Shown one piece after another: positions 29,921 to 32,779 of a stretch of DNA of 32,779 nt. Where the stretch lies: assembly GCA_022750455.1 (NCBI GenBank), contig JAKIVR010000017.1, positions 1-32,779 of the forward strand, given 5' to 3'. How positions within the stretch are numbered: position 1 is the first letter of the stretch; each line of letters opens with the position of its first letter. The DNA comes from Thermoplasmata archaeon. GTDB taxonomy: Archaea; Thermoplasmatota; Thermoplasmata; Lutacidiplasmatales; UBA184. The notes beneath the pieces were generated by a model. The model was given only the letters and a program-made list of their open reading frames with translations, was not told where the DNA came from and searched no databases. The translations under genes and the position numbers were made by a program.

Positions 29921-30757
29921 ATGAACTCCGGGTCGTCGGACCGGATCATCCATGGGGACGCCGGTCGGGTGCTTGCCTCCCTGCCGGCGGAGTCCGTGCA
30001 CCTCGCGATCACGTCCCCTCCGTACAACGTCGGAATTCCGTATCGAGGGTACACCGATGACCGGACCCCCGATGAGTATCTCGCCTGGCTCCGCACGACG
30101 TGGCAGGAGCTTCTCCGCGTGCTGGTGCCCGGCGGTCGTTTCGCCCTGAACGTCGCCCCCACGTCGATCAAGGATTTCCGTCCGATCCACCACGACCTCA
30201 CCCGGGACCTTCGGCGCATGGGCTACATCCTGCGCACCGAGATCATCTGGTACAAGCAGACGATGGGACGGCGCACCGCGTGGGGAAGCTGGCGCAGCCC
30301 CGCCAACCCCCACGTCGTCCCGTCGTGGGAGTACGTCCTCGTCTTCTCCAAGGGGAGCTGGCGCCTCGACGGCTCGCGGGAGATGATCGACATCTCCTCC
30401 GCCGAGTTCCAGACCGCGAGCGATGGGTTCTGGGCGATCCCCCCCGAGCGGGTCCGCAAGGGCCATCCGGCGCCGTTCCCCGAGGAGCTGATCCGACGGC
30501 TGGTGAAATTCTACAGCTACCAGGGCAACGTCGTCCTGGACATGTTCGGGGGGACCGGTACCGTGGCGGCGGTCGCGCGCGAGAACGGTCGCCACTTCTT
30601 GCACATCGACGCCTCCTCCGAATACTGCGAGCTCGCCTTGGAGCGTGTCCGCGCCGTTCGACCGTTGACGCGCCGGGTGCGCGTGCCGGCGCCCCGCCAG
30701 GTCGAGGAGGAGGGCCCGGCCCCGCGGCTCCGTTCAGGTCGCCGGCGGGCGTCGTAG
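29921..30757 (+). CDS. Orphan DNA methyltransferase, probably N4-cytosine, beta class
   Basis: SAM-dependent DNA amino-methyltransferase of 278 residues. The catalytic motif IV, TSPPYNVG, is at 31-38, and SAM-binding motif I, DMFGGTGTVAAVA, lies near 207-219. Motif IV before motif I marks the beta arrangement. Ser in place of the first Asp of DPPY is commonest in N4-cytosine enzymes. WYKQTMGRRTAWGSW, ANPHVVPSWEYVLVFSKG and HPAPFPEELIRRLVKFYSY are typical of the family. No restriction endonuclease gene adjoins it, so it is probably a solitary enzyme. The ATG at 29921 was chosen because similarity starts at once (RIIHGDAGRVL); an in-frame GTG at 29888 is an alternative. The last ~35 residues are a basic, unconserved tail. 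Confidence 0.87.
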   Translation: MNSGSSDRIIHGDAGRVLASLPAESVHLAITSPPYNVGIPYRGYTDDRTPDEYLAWLRTTWQELLRVLVPGGRFALNVAPTSIKDFRPIHHDLTRDLRRMGYILRTEIIWYKQTMGRRTAWGSWRSPANPHVVPSWEYVLVFSKGSWRLDGSREMIDISSAEFQTASDGFWAIPPERVRKGHPAPFPEELIRRLVKFYSYQGNVVLDMFGGTGTVAAVARENGRHFLHIDASSEYCELALERVRAVRPLTRRVRVPAPRQVEEEGPAPRLRSGRRRAS

Positions 30758-31543
30758 TCCGAGACGCTCGGTCATCTGCGCCACGGCGTACTCCAGCAAC
30801 GGCTCGAGGTTCACCGTATCGGCCCGGTTGTACTCCACGAGAAGTTTCAACGACTCCGCCTCTCCGCGTCGGTACGACTCCCAGAGCCGAACGGCGTCGA
30901 GCCCGTGGATCCCCTCCACCCCCGACCGATCCCCGATCCCGAGCTGCTGCTCGATCCGTTTCAGTCCGCCGGTGCGACCGATGCGGCGGAACAACGGCCA
31001 GAGATCGATGTGGCCGGGGGGTGGCACCCAGCTCGGGAACGTCGCCTCCAGGAACGGCACGTCGAAGCGCAGGCCATTGAAGGTGACGAGGACCTGGAAC
31101 GGGCGCAGGTACGCGGGCAGCTCGCCGAGGTCTTCGTCGGCGATGAAGGAGCGCGTCGCCCCCCGACCGTGGACCGTGACGACGGTTACGATCCCGTCGA
31201 ACGGGCTCAGCGAGGTCGTTTCGATGTCCAGGAAGCCGGTCACGTCCCGGAACTCCGGATAGAGGCGCCAGTGCTCCGGAAACGGCAATCGTCGCGCAAA
31301 GTGGGCGACGCTCCGGGCGCGGTACGCCGCTTCGCTCCCTTCCAGCTCGCGATCGTACCGCCCCTTCCATCGCGGGTCGACGCCGGGGACGGTCGGATGC
31401 TCCCGGAACTCGGTCCAGTCGAGGATCCCGGCGCGCCACAGCTCGACCTCGGACCACGGGCTGAACCCGGGCAGGTGGAGGAACGTCGACCGGAGCGCAC
31501 TTCGGCTCCCGAGGAGCGGCGACGGGACCGCCGCTACGGCCAC
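30734..31543 (-). CDS. YprB-like ribonuclease H-fold DEDD exonuclease
   Basis: Predicted 3'-5' exonuclease of the RNase H fold. In the 269-residue protein, FLDIETTSL near 104-112 gives the first D and E of DEDD. TFNGLRFDVPFLEATFP holds the second acidic site. DLWPLFRRIGRTGGLKRIEQ, then QLGIGDRSG, and YNRADTVNLEPLLEYAV complete the family pattern. The N-terminus (FLHLPGFSPWSEVELWRAGI, LDWTEF) is the usual YprB lead-in. The GTG at 31543 is taken as the start because it overlaps the upstream gene's stop by ten bases and precedes the conserved FLHL by only 20 codons; the frame stays open much further without similarity. Its 3' end overlaps the convergent methyltransferase by 24 bases. The substrate (DNA or RNA) is unknown. 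Confidence 0.82.
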   Translation of the reverse strand: MAVAAVPSPLLGSRSALRSTFLHLPGFSPWSEVELWRAGILDWTEFREHPTVPGVDPRWKGRYDRELEGSEAAYRARSVAHFARRLPFPEHWRLYPEFRDVTGFLDIETTSLSPFDGIVTVVTVHGRGATRSFIADEDLGELPAYLRPFQVLVTFNGLRFDVPFLEATFPSWVPPPGHIDLWPLFRRIGRTGGLKRIEQQLGIGDRSGVEGIHGLDAVRLWESYRRGEAESLKLLVEYNRADTVNLEPLLEYAVAQMTERLGLRRPPAT

Positions 31544-31905
31544 GGGTCCGCGGCCTCCACCGGTAAGGTTCCTAGCGGTTGGACGTGCTGTTTGACCGCC
31601 GACCAGAAGCGGCGCACCGTTTCCGAGGTCGGGCGACCTGCATGCACGCGCTCCCGATACTCGGCGGTGAGGTACGACGGGTTGTCCGCCTCCCACACGA
31701 TCCGGATCGCTCCGTTCTCGTACGCCCCCTCCCAAGCGAAAAGACGTCGCCGGGGATCCGTGGAGATCGGGGCGGGGAGCATCTCGTCCAGCGGTGGCTC
31801 CGGGGGGGGCGGCGGGCCCGGGATCAACATCAAGGCCGGAGGCATCTCGGGAATCCGAAGTCGGATCCACGCGAGCACCGGCCAATGCGCGTACTCCGAC
31901 GTCAT
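31534..31905 (-). CDS. Hypothetical protein, 123 residues, coupled to the YprB-like exonuclease
   Basis: No family is recognised. The protein starts TSEYAHWPVLAWIRLRIPEM, has a Pro-rich segment (IPGPPPPPEPP) near 38-48, and a C-terminal part with mixed helices and strands (AWEGAYENGAIRIVWEADNP, TSETVRRFWSAVKQHVQPL). There is no signal peptide or membrane helix. The ATG at 31903-31905 is the best start; the open frame upstream runs toward the rRNA hairpin and lacks protein-like composition. The stop overlaps the exonuclease start, so the two are probably co-translated, and it may assist that enzyme. It is downstream of the 23S rRNA gene on the same strand. Confidence 0.6.
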   Translation of the reverse strand: MTSEYAHWPVLAWIRLRIPEMPPALMLIPGPPPPPEPPLDEMLPAPISTDPRRRLFAWEGAYENGAIRIVWEADNPSYLTAEYRERVHAGRPTSETVRRFWSAVKQHVQPLGTLPVEAADPWP

Positions 31906-32017
31906 CGGACGACCCAGCCGGCAGTCCTTCAAAGCCTCGCGCCGCGGACCACCGCGCGACCGGGCTCCGCGGAGACAATTCCAACGGGGATCTCTCGAGC
32001 GCGTCCGCCCAGGATGA

Positions 32018-32056
32018 GATATTTCCGCGGTCCAAGGACCGCGGGGGGAAAATATC
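32018..32056 (-). terminator. Strong hairpin just downstream of 23S rRNA (processing stem or terminator)
   Basis: GATATTT pairs with AAATATC, and CCGCGGTCC with GGACCGCGG, leaving a two-base loop and a one-sided five-base bulge (32045-32049). This gives 16 base pairs in one hairpin, about 35-70 bases past the estimated end of mature 23S. No T-run follows on the minus strand, so an RNA-processing signal is at least as likely as termination. Confidence 0.6.
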
Positions 32057-32089
32057 ACACGCGTTCTGTGTAACTGTCCAGCGCCGCCA

Positions 32090-32779
32090 GGTAACGTAGC
32101 TGTGAACGTTAGTGGCCGCGGGCTGAGTAGATCGCCCGAAGGCTTTCTACGTACACCCCGGCTCTATCAAACTCGTCGTTTACGAGTGCTCGTATGGGTC
32201 TCTCGTTTTCGAGGGGGTTTCGGGCTTAGATGCTTTCAGCCCTTATCCCGTAGCGCGTGGCTGCTCAGCGATGCCTTGCCAGACAACTGATGGACTAGAG
32301 GCGCCGATTCCCCGTTCCTCTCGTACTGTGGGAACCTTCTCGTCAGAGACCCTCGCACTTCCGCCAAAAAGCAACACACCTGTCTCGCGACGGTGTGAAC
32401 CCAGCTCACGATCCCTTTTAATGGGCGAACAACCCCACCCTTGGCAGCTGCTGCACCACCAGGATAGGCAGAACCGACATCGAAGTAGCAAGCCTCCAGG
32501 TCGATAGGGACTCTTGCTGGAGACAACTCAGTTATCCCCGGGGTAACTTTTCTCTTATCAATGGCCCCTACAGGGAAGGCACATTGGTTCGCTAGGCCCT
32601 GCTTTCGCATCGGGAATCCTCGTTATGCAGATTCCCGTCAAGCCGACTTTTGCCCTTGCACTCCACGGTGGATTTCTGACCCACCTGAGTCGACCTTTGG
32701 GGGCCCTTGTTACATTTTGGAGGGCGTGGCGCCCCACCCAAACTACCTACCTACGGGTGTCCCCCGGAACGGGGTGAGC
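32090..32779 (-). rRNA. 23S ribosomal RNA, 3' portion, running off the window
   Basis: On the minus strand the sequence matches the conserved 3' third of large-subunit rRNA. The complement of the peptidyl-transferase centre stretch (GTTATCCCCGGGGTAACTTTT on the plus strand, around 32531-32551) is present. The sarcin-ricin region is also there (complement of AGTACGAGAGGAAC, near 32311-32325), as is the archaeal-style 3' domain with GCTTTCAGCC at 32231-32240. The mature 3' end is estimated at about 32090 from alignment with the ...CUAAxG... end of known 23S, give or take 15 bases. The gene continues beyond 32779. Neither a 5S gene nor a tRNA follows it downstream. Confidence 0.93.

Noticed and set aside
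32102-32507. Short protein frames at the right end of the window
   Set aside because: They lie wholly inside the 23S rRNA gene.
1-32779. CRISPR array, insertion sequence or integrase
   Set aside because: No regularly spaced direct repeats, transposase motifs or terminal repeats were found on reading either strand.

Overview
The window comes from a high-GC archaeon. Archaeal information-processing genes are present: a DnaG-type primase, DNA polymerase D small subunit, a NAC with UBA domain, a Dph2 diphthamide enzyme, a PAC2-family protein and a Lon-type AAA+ ATPase. So is a partial 23S rRNA gene with archaeal-looking sequence. A class II HMG-CoA reductase and a 23S gene with no 5S behind it both fit Thermoplasmatota; this placement is inference. 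The 23S segment is clearly less GC-rich than the protein genes, which argues for a mesophile or moderate thermophile rather than a hyperthermophile. Several genes have a TATA-like box 26-32 bases before the start codon and no Shine-Dalgarno, suggesting leaderless transcripts.  LAYOUT. 1-2009 (+): HMG-CoA reductase overlapping pdxT. 2041-6565 (-): a translation and proteostasis run, read as PAC2 protein, GNAT acetyltransferase, a four-CBS protein with a C-terminal HPF-like domain, NAC, a Nudix-like hydrolase and Dph2. 6669-12386 (+): UDP-sulfoquinovose synthase, a GalU-like nucleotidyltransferase, an M20 peptidase and two GT4 glycosyltransferases, which together look like a sulfosugar glycan locus. 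12329-13602 (-): class I aminotransferase with a tiny coupled ORF. 13756-16350 (+): two overlapping small coiled-coil proteins, a ketopantoate reductase-like enzyme and a bacterial-type phosphoglycerate kinase. 16274-19022 (-): CutA, DNA polymerase D small subunit and an unrecognised 225-residue protein. 19169-22454 (+): a long leader with two hairpins, dnaG, a Lon-like ATPase without protease domain but with a zinc ribbon, and tRNA-Val(GAC).  22606-32779 is more accessory: a membrane-anchored surface protein (+), a 548-base stretch with no confident gene, a secreted G1 glutamic peptidase (-), a four-helix membrane protein (-), a PPOX flavin-type protein (-), an alpha/beta hydrolase (-), a small basic repeat protein (-), a ferredoxin reductase-like flavoprotein (-), a six-helix membrane protein (+), MsrB (-), a one-helix membrane protein (+), an orphan DNA methyltransferase (+), a YprB-like exonuclease with an unknown partner (-), and the 3' part of 23S rRNA (-) running off the edge.  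HOW THE GENES FIT TOGETHER. Sulfoquinovose synthase and the nucleotidyltransferase would make UDP-glucose and then UDP-sulfoquinovose, which the two glycosyltransferases could use. The 2041-6565 run groups factors acting on nascent chains, EF2, resting ribosomes and the proteasome. The dnaG to polymerase D region is a divergent replication/RNA-metabolism block. No CRISPR array, insertion sequence, integrase or clear prophage was seen. The strongest candidates for something little described are the CBS-HPF fusion, the protease-less Lon ATPase, the dnaG leader, the inverted repeat over the msrB start codon, and the KVSF-type basic repeat protein.
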